Made by a program: the position numbers and the translations under genes. DNA of 64,000 bases from Niabella agricola (GTDB lineage Bacteria > Bacteroidota > Bacteroidia > Chitinophagales > Chitinophagaceae): assembly GCF_021538615.1 (NCBI RefSeq), contig NZ_JAJHIZ010000003.1, positions 1,674,001 to 1,738,000 on the forward strand, read 5' to 3'. The notes beneath the pieces are model-generated. The model was given only the letters and a program-made list of their open reading frames with translations. It had not been told where the DNA came from and made no database searches. Positions 33,858 to 41,724 of this stretch are shown here, one piece after another (the first letter of the stretch is position 1; every line of letters begins with the position of its first letter).

Positions 33858-34638
33858 TGCGTCAGAACTAATCATCTTGATTGTATATGGCATTTTGCTG
33901 GTGATCCTGCTTGTTTTTTTTGCGATCGCATTTGCTGTCATTCAAAAACAGCGCTTGAACAATTACAGAATGAAGCTGCAGGAAGTCCAGCAGAAAACCG
34001 AAAGCGACCTATTAAAATTAAAGCTGGAAATACAAGAGCAGGCATACAGGGCGGTTTCAAGGGAAGTACATGATAATATCGGCCAGGTTTTAGGCAGTGT
34101 TGTTTTGATTATGGAAACAGAACTATCAAAAAACAAGGAAGAAAGAAATGACCAGATATTTGAAGCATCGATCACCCGCATCCGAAGCACGATTGATAAC
34201 AGCCGTAACCTGTGCCACCGGCTTAACGGACAGCAGGTTGAGCGGATGGGCCTTGTCCCTTCCATAAAAAGAGAGCTAGCCTATCTTTCATTAAACAGTT
34301 CGCTGCAAACGGCATTTGTTCACCCACCGGAGGAACAGATGCCCAGGTTGGGCAATACGCAAACCCTGATACTCTTTCGCATTGTTCAGGAAGCCATTCA
34401 TAATATCCTGCGTCATGCGAATGCCGGTATGCTCACAATCAAAATCGCGCTCAATGAAAGCACAAAAATGATGGAAATGGAAATTACGGATGATGGCGTT
34501 GGATTTGACAGCTCACTTGCCTCTAAAGGAATGGGACTCCTTACCATGAAGGAACGGGCCAAATTACTGGGTGGCATCCTGGAGGTGAAAACAGCTGTAC
34601 AAAAGGGCAGTACTGTATTATTATCACTGAAAATTTAA
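33850..34638 (+). CDS. NarL-type sensor histidine kinase (HisKA_3)
   Basis: Start at ATG 33850 (MNNASELIILIVYGILLVIL); the longer frame runs into the upstream gene. It has one N-terminal membrane helix, then a coiled linker and the HisKA_3 box VSREVHDNIGQVLGSVVLIM with the phosphoacceptor histidine, and a HATPase domain with FRIVQEAIHNILRHANAGML, DDGVGFDSS and GMGLLTMKERAKLLGG. It has no obvious sensor domain and therefore may depend on the seven-helix protein. It partners with the next gene. Confidence 0.9.
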   Translation: MNNASELIILIVYGILLVILLVFFAIAFAVIQKQRLNNYRMKLQEVQQKTESDLLKLKLEIQEQAYRAVSREVHDNIGQVLGSVVLIMETELSKNKEERNDQIFEASITRIRSTIDNSRNLCHRLNGQQVERMGLVPSIKRELAYLSLNSSLQTAFVHPPEEQMPRLGNTQTLILFRIVQEAIHNILRHANAGMLTIKIALNESTKMMEMEITDDGVGFDSSLASKGMGLLTMKERAKLLGGILEVKTAVQKGSTVLLSLKI

Positions 34639-35288
34639 TGACAATGGAATCTGTTACAGAAATCATATTTGCAGATGATCATATTATATATGTGGATGCC
34701 ATGACCTATATGATCAACAGCACGAAAGATTACCGGGTTACGCACAAGGCCGCCAACGGGCAGGAGCTGCTCGACGTCCTCCGCTCTCTGGGGCCGGAAG
34801 ACCGTTCCCCCGATCTTTGCCTGCTGGACATCAATATGCCGAAAATGAACGGTTACGAGGCCATGAAATTGCTTAGTCGTGAGTTTCCTGATTTGCCGGT
34901 TCTCGTTCTGTCCATGCATGATGCCGCATTTAGCATCGGCAGTATGTTACAAAGGGGAGCAAAAGGCTTTCTGACCAAAGGCTGCCGCCGCGAAGAGCTG
35001 CTGGAAGCTTTTGCCTATATCCGGGAAGGAGACTACTACTTTTCACAGGACCTGGTAAAAACAGCCGTAGTAGCCAGCAGGCAGGAAATACCGGGCATTT
35101 CCCCAAGGGAAGCGGAGTTCTTAAGCTACTGCCACCAGGAAATGTCCTATAAAGAGATCGCAGATAAAATGCGCGTCAGCGAACGCACTGTGCACACTTT
35201 CCGCAATAACCTGTTCCTTAAATATGACATCAGCAGCAGGAACGGTCTTACAGCATTTGCATTTGAGGCGGGAATTATCTCCCGGTAG
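34638..35288 (+). CDS. NarL/LuxR-family response regulator
   Basis: Begins in the stop codon of the kinase gene (TAATG). Receiver domain with FADDH at the N terminus, LLDINMPKMNGYEAMK (phosphoacceptor Asp) and GFLTKGCRREELLEA, followed by a LuxR HTH: ISPREAEFLSYCHQEMSYKE, IADKMRVSERTVHTFRNNLF. It probably binds the palindrome at 32629-32670 in front of its own operon; this is inferred from location. Confidence 0.9.
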   Translation: MTMESVTEIIFADDHIIYVDAMTYMINSTKDYRVTHKAANGQELLDVLRSLGPEDRSPDLCLLDINMPKMNGYEAMKLLSREFPDLPVLVLSMHDAAFSIGSMLQRGAKGFLTKGCRREELLEAFAYIREGDYYFSQDLVKTAVVASRQEIPGISPREAEFLSYCHQEMSYKEIADKMRVSERTVHTFRNNLFLKYDISSRNGLTAFAFEAGIISR

Positions 35289-35518
35289 CTTTAATGTTCG
35301 AGTGATCTTTCAACTTTCTAATGAAAGTCCAGAGTAGAGACCCCAGCCGGTACTATGTAAAAAGGTTATTATGTCTGCATCCGAGTTCCAGGAAACCGCT
35401 CTATTTAATGAAATCGCAATTTCCATACATTATTTGTATACTTTCTGGAAAACTTATCTGCATGCTTTTATTATTGGTTTGGACGCTGCACAAATTTACC
35501 CGAAATTGCATACATATT

Positions 35519-36019
35519 ATGAAAATATCACTCTTAACATTATTCATTTCGACATTTACAATCTCGTATTCCCAGCGCTCGATAATTGGGCAGTATAAAC
35601 GAGAGGATAGTAAAATTTGGTTAAATGGTGACTCAACTTTCAAATTCTTCTATTCGGTTGACACCTATAGAGGTTGGGCAAAAGGGAGGTGGAAATTCGA
35701 ACACAATACAATATTCCTTATACCGACCCCTATATATGACACACTCAGTTTTTTTGGTAAAAACGGAAGCTTAAAGGATAGTTTGATTCTTTCCAAAGAC
35801 GAAATTTCAAAAAAAACGGACTTAGAAATTGACAAACGAGCGTTCAGCGTTTTTCAATTTGAGCAAAATTTGAATTTATGCCCGAAAACAATGTCTGCAA
35901 GAAACGGGAAATTGTACATTTTGACAAATGGAAAGCGAGTAAAAAAGAAAATCAACAATGGATATTATATAGAATCATTTGTTCCATGGTACGTCAAAAT
36001 AAAAACCTCGAATGAATAA
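35519..36019 (+). CDS. Hypothetical secreted protein (166 aa)
   Basis: I start at the ATG at 35519 (MKISLLTLFISTFTISYSQR) because it gives a clean signal peptide; the upstream part of the frame is poor. The mature protein is beta-rich (KREDSKIWLNGDSTFKFFYS, GWAKGRWKFEHNTIFLIPTP), resembling lipocalin-like or copper-resistance-type small domains of Bacteroidetes. The gene is more AT-rich than its neighbours, a sign of recent acquisition. Function unknown. Confidence 0.6.
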   Translation: MKISLLTLFISTFTISYSQRSIIGQYKREDSKIWLNGDSTFKFFYSVDTYRGWAKGRWKFEHNTIFLIPTPIYDTLSFFGKNGSLKDSLILSKDEISKKTDLEIDKRAFSVFQFEQNLNLCPKTMSARNGKLYILTNGKRVKKKINNGYYIESFVPWYVKIKTSNE

Positions 36020-36182
36020 GTAGATTACAAAGGCAGTCCCGCCGCAGTCTTTAAACACTATGCAGACCTGGGAAACGGTCGATAATAAAAAAAAGCCGGT
36101 ACGGCCTACCGCCTTTCGCGTTTGAAGGGGATTATTTTCTGGCAGGTACACTTACTGCTGCTCCGCCAACCAAATCACTTGT

Positions 36183-36213
36183 GTTTCACGCGCCCATTAT
36201 GCGTTTCACGCGC
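36183..36213 (+). promoter_or_regulatory. Direct repeat, probable LytTR-regulator binding site of lanB
   Basis: GTTTCACGCGC occurs at 36183-36193 and again, identically, at 36203-36213, 20 bases apart (two helical turns). LytTR regulators bind pairs of such direct repeats. A LytTR regulator is encoded just beyond lanB. A possible promoter follows: TTTG at 36239-36242, a 20-base spacer and TAGGTTGG (36263-36270), one mismatch from TAnnTTTG. Confidence 0.6.
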
Positions 36214-36276
36214 AAAATCCGACCGCTTGCACATCGCTTTTGTTACTCCCATAACAGTTATTTAGGTTGGGGCAAA

Positions 36277-39087
36277 ATGAATGCCATGACCCGACTTACC
36301 ATAAATGACAAGGTAATCCTCCGACTGCCTCGCTTTTCCTACCGCGAAGACCTAAACAGCCGATGGGAGGATCTTAAAGAAATGATCCGGGATGCCTCGC
36401 CGGATTTCTACGAAGTGATAAAGGCGCTCACCTATCAACAACTTCAAAGAACAGACCGGAAAATACAGGCTACCGTGAGGAAATATTTTAACAGGGCCTG
36501 CTACCGTGCTACGCCCTACGCGCAGTTTGCCACTGTGGGAATGACAACCCTTGACAGCACTACAAACGATATTGTCGTCCCAGCGGAACCTCGGATACAC
36601 CGGTTCTCTGACTGGTCGGACTTGCCGAACGAAATTCCTCAGCTTGAAAAAGTACAAACAGCAAATGCACTACTCTTTGCTAACACCACCTTTTATGAAC
36701 TATTGCATGAAATCCGGTTTGTGCAAAAAACAGCGCAGGACTTCCAGCTCGTCGCGATCGATCATGATCCGATTATTACAGCAATTCTGCAGCACTGCAA
36801 TATTCCTATTCCCTTCAAGGAACTCCAGGAACGGGTGAAGGATCTGATCTCGTCTGAAGAACTGGAAGCTTATACCGAACATCTCCTAAACCTGCAGCTG
36901 CTGATTTCTTCCCTGCATCCCAACATCATTGGTGAGGATTATTTCACACGCTCGGCTGAAACAGCGATTTCCAACAAAAGTTACCTGGTTGCGGAACGAT
37001 CCGCTACTGTGGGTAGCATTGATAAAAAACTGTTACGACACCTGCCTGAACTGGTAAACGTGCTGCAAAAAGTACTACCGGATAGCCAACCTGATGCCCT
37101 TAAAAGTTTTAAAACCCAATTCCTTAAACGGTTCGAAGAAGCGGAAGTTCCACTTATGATGGTGCTTGATGCAGAGGCGGGCATAGGCTATGGCAGCCTG
37201 GAGCTATATGATGGGGACAAGTTGCTTGAGCCTTTTTTAACCGGCGACCGGGAAACACCATCCACACAACAAAGAACACAGCTACAAGCCAGGCTTTGCA
37301 AAGCAATGCTGGAGCATGGGCAGAACCAGGGCGCTATTGATCTGGAACAGTTGGCAGCATCTGAACCAGCGGATAAATTGCCTAATAGTTTCAGCGCAGG
37401 TGTTACAATTGCCGATGATCTATTGCTGATTGATTACCTCGGGGGTGCAACCGCTATCTCAATTGCCGGCAGGTTTGCTTTTGGTGTAAAGCCGTTAGCC
37501 GATTTCTGCAGAGAAATTGCACAATTTGAACAGGCCGCAAACCCGGACGTACTGCTTTTTGATGTCGGATATACCAAAGAAACCGGTGTTGACAATATCA
37601 ATCGAAGGCCTTCTATCTATGAGCTGCAACTGAATATTCTCAATTATGATACATCAAGCGCCCCAATTGGGGTCAATGACCTTGTGGTGAGTATAAGAAA
37701 CAATGAAGTAGTTTTGCGCTCCTTGCGGCTGAGCAAGAGGATGGTTCCGCGTATGACGACCACCTACAACTATATGCGTTCGAATCTCTCTCTGTTCCGG
37801 TTCCTGCTGGACGTCCAAAACCAGGGACTACGAACGGAAATGTTATTCCGTCCGTCTGGGCTGCTCCCGGGACTGAATCATTACCCTCGAATCCAGTTCA
37901 AAAACATTATTGTGAGCCCCGCCAGCTGGAGACTGGACAAAAAGGCCATCAAGCCGGGAACTTCGCCGGACAGGGTACAATCCTTGAAAGCCCATCTAAA
38001 AGGAAGGATTCCCGGCAGGTACCTGCGAACAGGCTTCGCCGACCAAACGCTGCTATTGGACGTGGAAAAGGAAGAGAACATCCTGTTATTACTGGGTATG
38101 CTCGAAAAAAGCGATAGTTTGTATGTGGATGAAGCACTACTGCCGCGAAACCCGATTGTAAAAACACCCGATGGACGCCCATTTCTTCCACAATTTATTT
38201 TTACGCTTCAACACGATAGTGTGGTGGCCCGACCAATACCCGCCGGCGAAGTAGACACTGTCGCCGCAAGAAAAGTCTGCATCGCGCCCGGAGCTGACTG
38301 GCTGTATTACCAGATTTTCTGCAATCCACACAGGGCGGAAGCGCTGCTAAATGAAAAAATCAATAGTTTTCTCGAAAACAATCGTTCCGCTCTTGAAAAA
38401 TGGTTCTTTATCCGTTACAATGAAGGTGGTGATCACATACGGTTGCGGATGCAACTAAAAGACACATCCCTGGGTCATGCATTAACCGGCGAACTGACGG
38501 CATTATTGCAACCGGAACTCGACAACGGTATTATTCGCGATATAAAGCTGGGCACTTATCATAAGGAGACAGCCCGGTATTCCCTTGAAATGATGGAACG
38601 GGTAGAAGTGCACTTTTATCGCGATAGTGAATTTGTGCTGGCAATGCTCCAGGCCATGCTAACAGCTAATGCAAGATATCGCCTATGTGCGGATATTCTC
38701 CAGGAGATTCGGGACAGTGATATTCTAACCGAACAGCAGATCAACAGTTTTCTTCAAACGATGAGTGACGCCTACAACCAGGAGCATAAAATCACTAACA
38801 TACACTTTAAAGAATTGAACCGGCGGTACAAGGAATTTCAAAAAGAAACAACGCCCCCCTTAAACCTTAAAAGCCATGCCCTCCATGAGCACCTAAAAAT
38901 ATCGTTTACAGACATATTGCGGCACTGTCCGGAAGAGCGAAGACAAAAACTGCTCGCCGACTTATTGCACATGCATGTCAATCGGCTGTTTGCAACGCAC
39001 CAGCGGATGCATGAAATGGTTTTATACAATTTTCTCATGTTGGAACATAAGAGCCGTAAACACCGGCACAAGGCCGAAGTTTCATAA
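36277..39087 (+). CDS. lanB: Class I lanthipeptide dehydratase LanB (936 aa)
   Basis: Full-length LanB, both halves in one chain. The N-terminal glutamylation domain has KYFNRACYRATPYAQFATVG and RPSIYELQLNILNYDTSSAP, then LRSLRLSKRMVPRMTTTYNY. The C-terminal elimination domain has WFFIRYNEGGDHIRLRMQLK with HIRLR at residues 720-724. LanB uses glutamyl-tRNA to dehydrate Ser and Thr in a precursor peptide. I chose the ATG at 36277 (or nine bases later) because the frame upstream is occupied by the regulatory repeats. No LanC or LanT is in the window. A candidate substrate is the small gene at 40980-41126. Confidence 0.9.
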   Translation: MNAMTRLTINDKVILRLPRFSYREDLNSRWEDLKEMIRDASPDFYEVIKALTYQQLQRTDRKIQATVRKYFNRACYRATPYAQFATVGMTTLDSTTNDIVVPAEPRIHRFSDWSDLPNEIPQLEKVQTANALLFANTTFYELLHEIRFVQKTAQDFQLVAIDHDPIITAILQHCNIPIPFKELQERVKDLISSEELEAYTEHLLNLQLLISSLHPNIIGEDYFTRSAETAISNKSYLVAERSATVGSIDKKLLRHLPELVNVLQKVLPDSQPDALKSFKTQFLKRFEEAEVPLMMVLDAEAGIGYGSLELYDGDKLLEPFLTGDRETPSTQQRTQLQARLCKAMLEHGQNQGAIDLEQLAASEPADKLPNSFSAGVTIADDLLLIDYLGGATAISIAGRFAFGVKPLADFCREIAQFEQAANPDVLLFDVGYTKETGVDNINRRPSIYELQLNILNYDTSSAPIGVNDLVVSIRNNEVVLRSLRLSKRMVPRMTTTYNYMRSNLSLFRFLLDVQNQGLRTEMLFRPSGLLPGLNHYPRIQFKNIIVSPASWRLDKKAIKPGTSPDRVQSLKAHLKGRIPGRYLRTGFADQTLLLDVEKEENILLLLGMLEKSDSLYVDEALLPRNPIVKTPDGRPFLPQFIFTLQHDSVVARPIPAGEVDTVAARKVCIAPGADWLYYQIFCNPHRAEALLNEKINSFLENNRSALEKWFFIRYNEGGDHIRLRMQLKDTSLGHALTGELTALLQPELDNGIIRDIKLGTYHKETARYSLEMMERVEVHFYRDSEFVLAMLQAMLTANARYRLCADILQEIRDSDILTEQQINSFLQTMSDAYNQEHKITNIHFKELNRRYKEFQKETTPPLNLKSHALHEHLKISFTDILRHCPEERRQKLLADLLHMHVNRLFATHQRMHEMVLYNFLMLEHKSRKHRHKAEVS

Positions 39088-39096
39088 AACCTCACC

Positions 39097-39807
39097 TTAT
39101 ATTGCATTTAACCTTGCATAAAAATTCTGCAAGAACCGGCGCGCAACTTCAACAATTGTACCATCGTTCATAATGACCCTGTTGGCTACCACACTTTGCA
39201 CATGAGTAAGGTTCACCATGCAGGACTTCTGAATACGTACAAACAAATGCGCCGGAAGTGCTGCCTCTATATGATTGAGTGAATTATTAATAATCAGCGG
39301 CTTCTTATTTCCAACCAGGAACAAATAAACATATTTATCGTTGACCGTAATCCGTTCTATATCGTTTAACTGAACTTTTGTAAGATTGCGACTATCCAGC
39401 CGTACAAATATAAAATCCGACAGCAGCTCCGGCGGCTGCCGTTGTTTGAGACGCTCTTTTGCCCTGTCAACAGCTCGCAGAAAAGAATTCATGCTTGGTG
39501 GCTTCAGCAGATAGTCAGCCGCGCCAATATCAAACGCTTCCAGTGCATGTTCTGAATGCCCGGTTATAAAAATAACAACAGCCCTGTCTCCCACCTGGCG
39601 CGATAGTTCCAAGCCGTCCATGTCCGGCATATCTATATCCAGAAAAAGAATGTCCGGCTGAACGACCCCGCTGAATATCTTATTTATGGCGCAAATGGGG
39701 TTTCTCTCGGACCCGATCAACTCCAACCCCTCCGTACCCCGCACATAGTAGCTGAGCATATCGATTACATGCGGCTGATCGTCCACTATATAGCAACTGA
39801 TTTTCAT
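39097..39807 (-). CDS. LytTR-family response regulator
   Basis: A 236-residue protein. The receiver domain has DDQPHVIDML, LFLDIDMPDMDGLELSRQVG and ADYLLKPPSMNSFLRAVDRA; the LytTR DNA-binding domain has VQLNDIERITVNDKYVYLFL, HLFVRIQKSCMVNLTHVQSV and a C-terminal ARRFLQNFYARL. It overlaps the kinase gene by 4 bases and faces lanB tail to tail. The direct repeat at 36183-36213 is its likely target. Confidence 0.9.
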   Translation of the reverse strand: MKISCYIVDDQPHVIDMLSYYVRGTEGLELIGSERNPICAINKIFSGVVQPDILFLDIDMPDMDGLELSRQVGDRAVVIFITGHSEHALEAFDIGAADYLLKPPSMNSFLRAVDRAKERLKQRQPPELLSDFIFVRLDSRNLTKVQLNDIERITVNDKYVYLFLVGNKKPLIINNSLNHIEAALPAHLFVRIQKSCMVNLTHVQSVVANRVIMNDGTIVEVARRFLQNFYARLNAI

Positions 39808-40829
39808 AACTCAATCTTTAATTCAAGACTGTAACAGTCTTCCCGGTCAATAATGTCCATTGTATATCTGCCCGGGTAATAATATTCCAGTATGCTTTTA
39901 ACGCCATTAATTCCCAGGCCCGCACCTCGACGGGCATTTAACGTCTTAAGATTCCAGGAATAATAGCGCAGTGAATTTTTATTTGCGAAAACTTCCAGGC
40001 GTGCGGGAAACTCGAGATCGTTTAGCACACCATATTTAATTACATTGTCGGTAAGGGTTAACAGCAATGACGGTGGCAGCTGTAGCTGATCTGCACCTTC
40101 TTCGATAACTGTATTAAAAACCAGGCATAGTTCGGATTCGTTTAAAAGCCCCTGAAGTCTTATTCTATTTCGGATCTCCTGAATTTCATCAGCAAGGGAC
40201 ACCGTCTTAATACTGCGAATATCTATCAGGGAATGGCGACTAATATCGGCTAACAGGTTTATGGCCTGCTCAACGGCTGGATGTATTTCCTGCGCCTTCG
40301 CCTGGATAAAGGTCAGTGTATTGAACAGCAAATGAGGGCTAAGCTGCATCTGGAACAATGTACTTTCAACCCTGGCCGCCTCTGCGGCAGTTGTCATCAT
40401 TCTTAACTGCAACTGTTGTCGCTCACGTTCACGGCGCTGCCGCTCCTTTATCAGCTGGAAAAGAAAGCCCAGACCAATTATATATAAAAGCCTCCAAAGG
40501 ACTACTATAATCCTTTTACTAACGATAAATTCCGTCCAGTCGAACACCTGTCGCCCGTTCCAGTAGGTAATCAGATTTCTAAGGGCAAGATGTATTACTA
40601 CCAGAATACATAAACGGGTAATGAATAGCAACTGCCTGCCAGGAGTAAAGAGATAAGGTATAACCCAAAGCAGGTTTATATAAAAGGTGGCAATATCAAG
40701 ACCGAATGCCAGGTAGCCCCGGAAAGTCGGCGGCGTGCCGAAAATGAACAGTAAAACGATCTCATATCCTACAAAAAAGGACAATCCCAACAAATGAAGC
40801 AAGACAGTTCTGTAACGCTGGTACTCCAT
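39804..40829 (-). CDS. LytS/AlgZ-type sensor histidine kinase
   Basis: A 341-residue protein. The N terminus has about four membrane helices (VLLHLLGLSFFVGYEIVLLF and others), then a short coiled linker and the His_kinase box FQMQLSPHLLFNTLTFIQAK, followed by HATPase motifs (LTDNVIKYGV and GAGLGINGVKSIL). This is the usual partner of LytTR regulators. It probably senses a peptide or envelope signal and controls the lanthipeptide genes. Its start is divergent from the candidate precursor gene, with 150 bases between them. Confidence 0.85.
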   Translation of the reverse strand: MEYQRYRTVLLHLLGLSFFVGYEIVLLFIFGTPPTFRGYLAFGLDIATFYINLLWVIPYLFTPGRQLLFITRLCILVVIHLALRNLITYWNGRQVFDWTEFIVSKRIIVVLWRLLYIIGLGFLFQLIKERQRRERERQQLQLRMMTTAAEAARVESTLFQMQLSPHLLFNTLTFIQAKAQEIHPAVEQAINLLADISRHSLIDIRSIKTVSLADEIQEIRNRIRLQGLLNESELCLVFNTVIEEGADQLQLPPSLLLTLTDNVIKYGVLNDLEFPARLEVFANKNSLRYYSWNLKTLNARRGAGLGINGVKSILEYYYPGRYTMDIIDREDCYSLELKIEL

Positions 40830-40979
40830 AAGTAAAAATTAAGATTTGAATTTTAGGTATCGATTTTTGCATCTTGCGACAGAAAATCGACCGGTTACGA
40901 ATCGGATTTGGAAATGGATGTCAGGCAGTAGTACTTTTAAATCTCAGCAGCAATTCCGCGCTGAATAAACCATTTCATT

Positions 40980-41126
40980 ATGACTAAAGAATCGAAAGCC
41001 AAAAAGCTTCCTACGGCAAAATCACTGTATGTTTTTGCCAGCACAGTAACAAAAGTGGTTGGAAACCCATCAAACGAAACTGTCTACACGACGATTTCGT
41101 ATGCCAGCAGTTGCTGCCCTGGCTAG
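40980..41126 (+). CDS. Candidate class I lanthipeptide precursor (48 aa)
   Basis: A 48-residue peptide starting MTKESKAKKLPTAKSLYVFA and ending TVYTTISYASSCCPG. The N-terminal half is a basic, soluble leader-like segment. The C-terminal half is rich in Thr and Ser (TVYTTISYASS) with two cysteines near the end, the residue set needed for lanthionine formation. It lies 150 bases from the start of the LytS-type kinase and on the strand of lanB, with a terminator-like hairpin directly after its stop. There is no signal peptide. It lacks the FxLD box known from Firmicutes leaders, and no double-glycine site is visible. Too short for routine gene calls. Confidence 0.6.
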   Translation: MTKESKAKKLPTAKSLYVFASTVTKVVGNPSNETVYTTISYASSCCPG

Positions 41127-41131
41127 TGAGC

Positions 41132-41149
41132 AGTGCGCAGTAGCGCACT
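41132..41149 (+). terminator. Hairpin after the candidate precursor gene
   Basis: Perfect 7-bp stem AGTGCGC / GCGCACT with a 4-base loop, 5 bases past the stop codon. There is only TTGTGGGTT after it, not a long T run, so it is more likely an mRNA-stabilising or partial-termination hairpin, common after small RiPP precursor genes. Confidence 0.45.
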
Positions 41150-41361
41150 TGTGGGTTACAGGCGCAACATTGAAAATGAAAAATACTGAATTTGCCCCTA
41201 CATAAATATTGAAATAAACTATATATCTATAAACCACACTAATTGACCTCTAACAATTGCTGACGAAAACTATTGTTCACCTGGCTAGTAAAAACACCTC
41301 CAGCAGGCTGTAATAGCCAACCCTTTTATCTAACATTCACTAACAACAAAATCTCAATTTT

Positions 41362-41685
41362 ATGAAAACACTATTCTTATCTGCCCTGGTACTGGGCTTC
41401 GCTGCTGTATCATATGCCGGAAACCCTAAGGGGGAAACAAAAGAAAGTACCGAATCACCTGCGAAAATAGAATCCAAAGCAACCCTCACTACCTACTACG
41501 CTGTGAGAAATGCCATTGGTAGCCCGCAACCGTTCCACTGGACTGATGATTTCAGCGAAATATCCGAAAATGAGCTTGACTGCGCTCCTTTGGCCGGAGC
41601 ATCATGCGAGGTACTTGCAGAAAGCAAACCTGCTGATGGCTCCATGCCTCCTGGACAAACAGCAACAGGAGAAGCCTATCAATAA
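41362..41685 (+). CDS. DUF6520-like small secreted protein (107 aa)
   Basis: Signal peptide (LFLSALVLGFAAVSYAG). The mature part has a YYAVRNAIGSPQPFHWTDDF segment and a short two-cysteine C-terminal element (DCAPLAGASCEV). I recognise this as the pattern of DUF6520-type proteins of Bacteroidetes, usually encoded next to TlpA, SusC/SusD or MauE-like genes. The role of the family is unknown. It faces the TlpA/SusD/SusC operon tail to tail and shares a terminator with it. Confidence 0.7.
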   Translation: MKTLFLSALVLGFAAVSYAGNPKGETKESTESPAKIESKATLTTYYAVRNAIGSPQPFHWTDDFSEISENELDCAPLAGASCEVLAESKPADGSMPPGQTATGEAYQ

Positions 41686-41688
41686 AAA

Positions 41689-41724
41689 AAAGGGAGGGGA
41701 TGTGACAGAATATCCCCTCCCTTT
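41689..41724. terminator. Bidirectional terminator between convergent genes
   Basis: 13-bp perfect stem AAAGGGAGGGGAT / ATCCCCTCCCTTT with a 10-base loop, preceded by a run of A on the plus strand. It serves the DUF6520-like gene (plus) and the TlpA gene (minus), overlapping the TlpA stop codon by two bases. Confidence 0.8.

Noticed and set aside
36052..36120. 22-codon frame ahead of lanB as a second precursor
   Set aside because: It has no Thr/Ser/Cys-rich part and ends at a stop. The frame beyond the stop is Cys-rich, but no start codon supports it.
36181..36276. LanB start at GTG 36181 giving a 968-aa protein
   Set aside because: The added 32 residues are not LanB-like, and the region contains the paired GTTTCACGCGC repeats and a promoter-like sequence. 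The ATG at 36277 or 36286 gives the normal N terminus.
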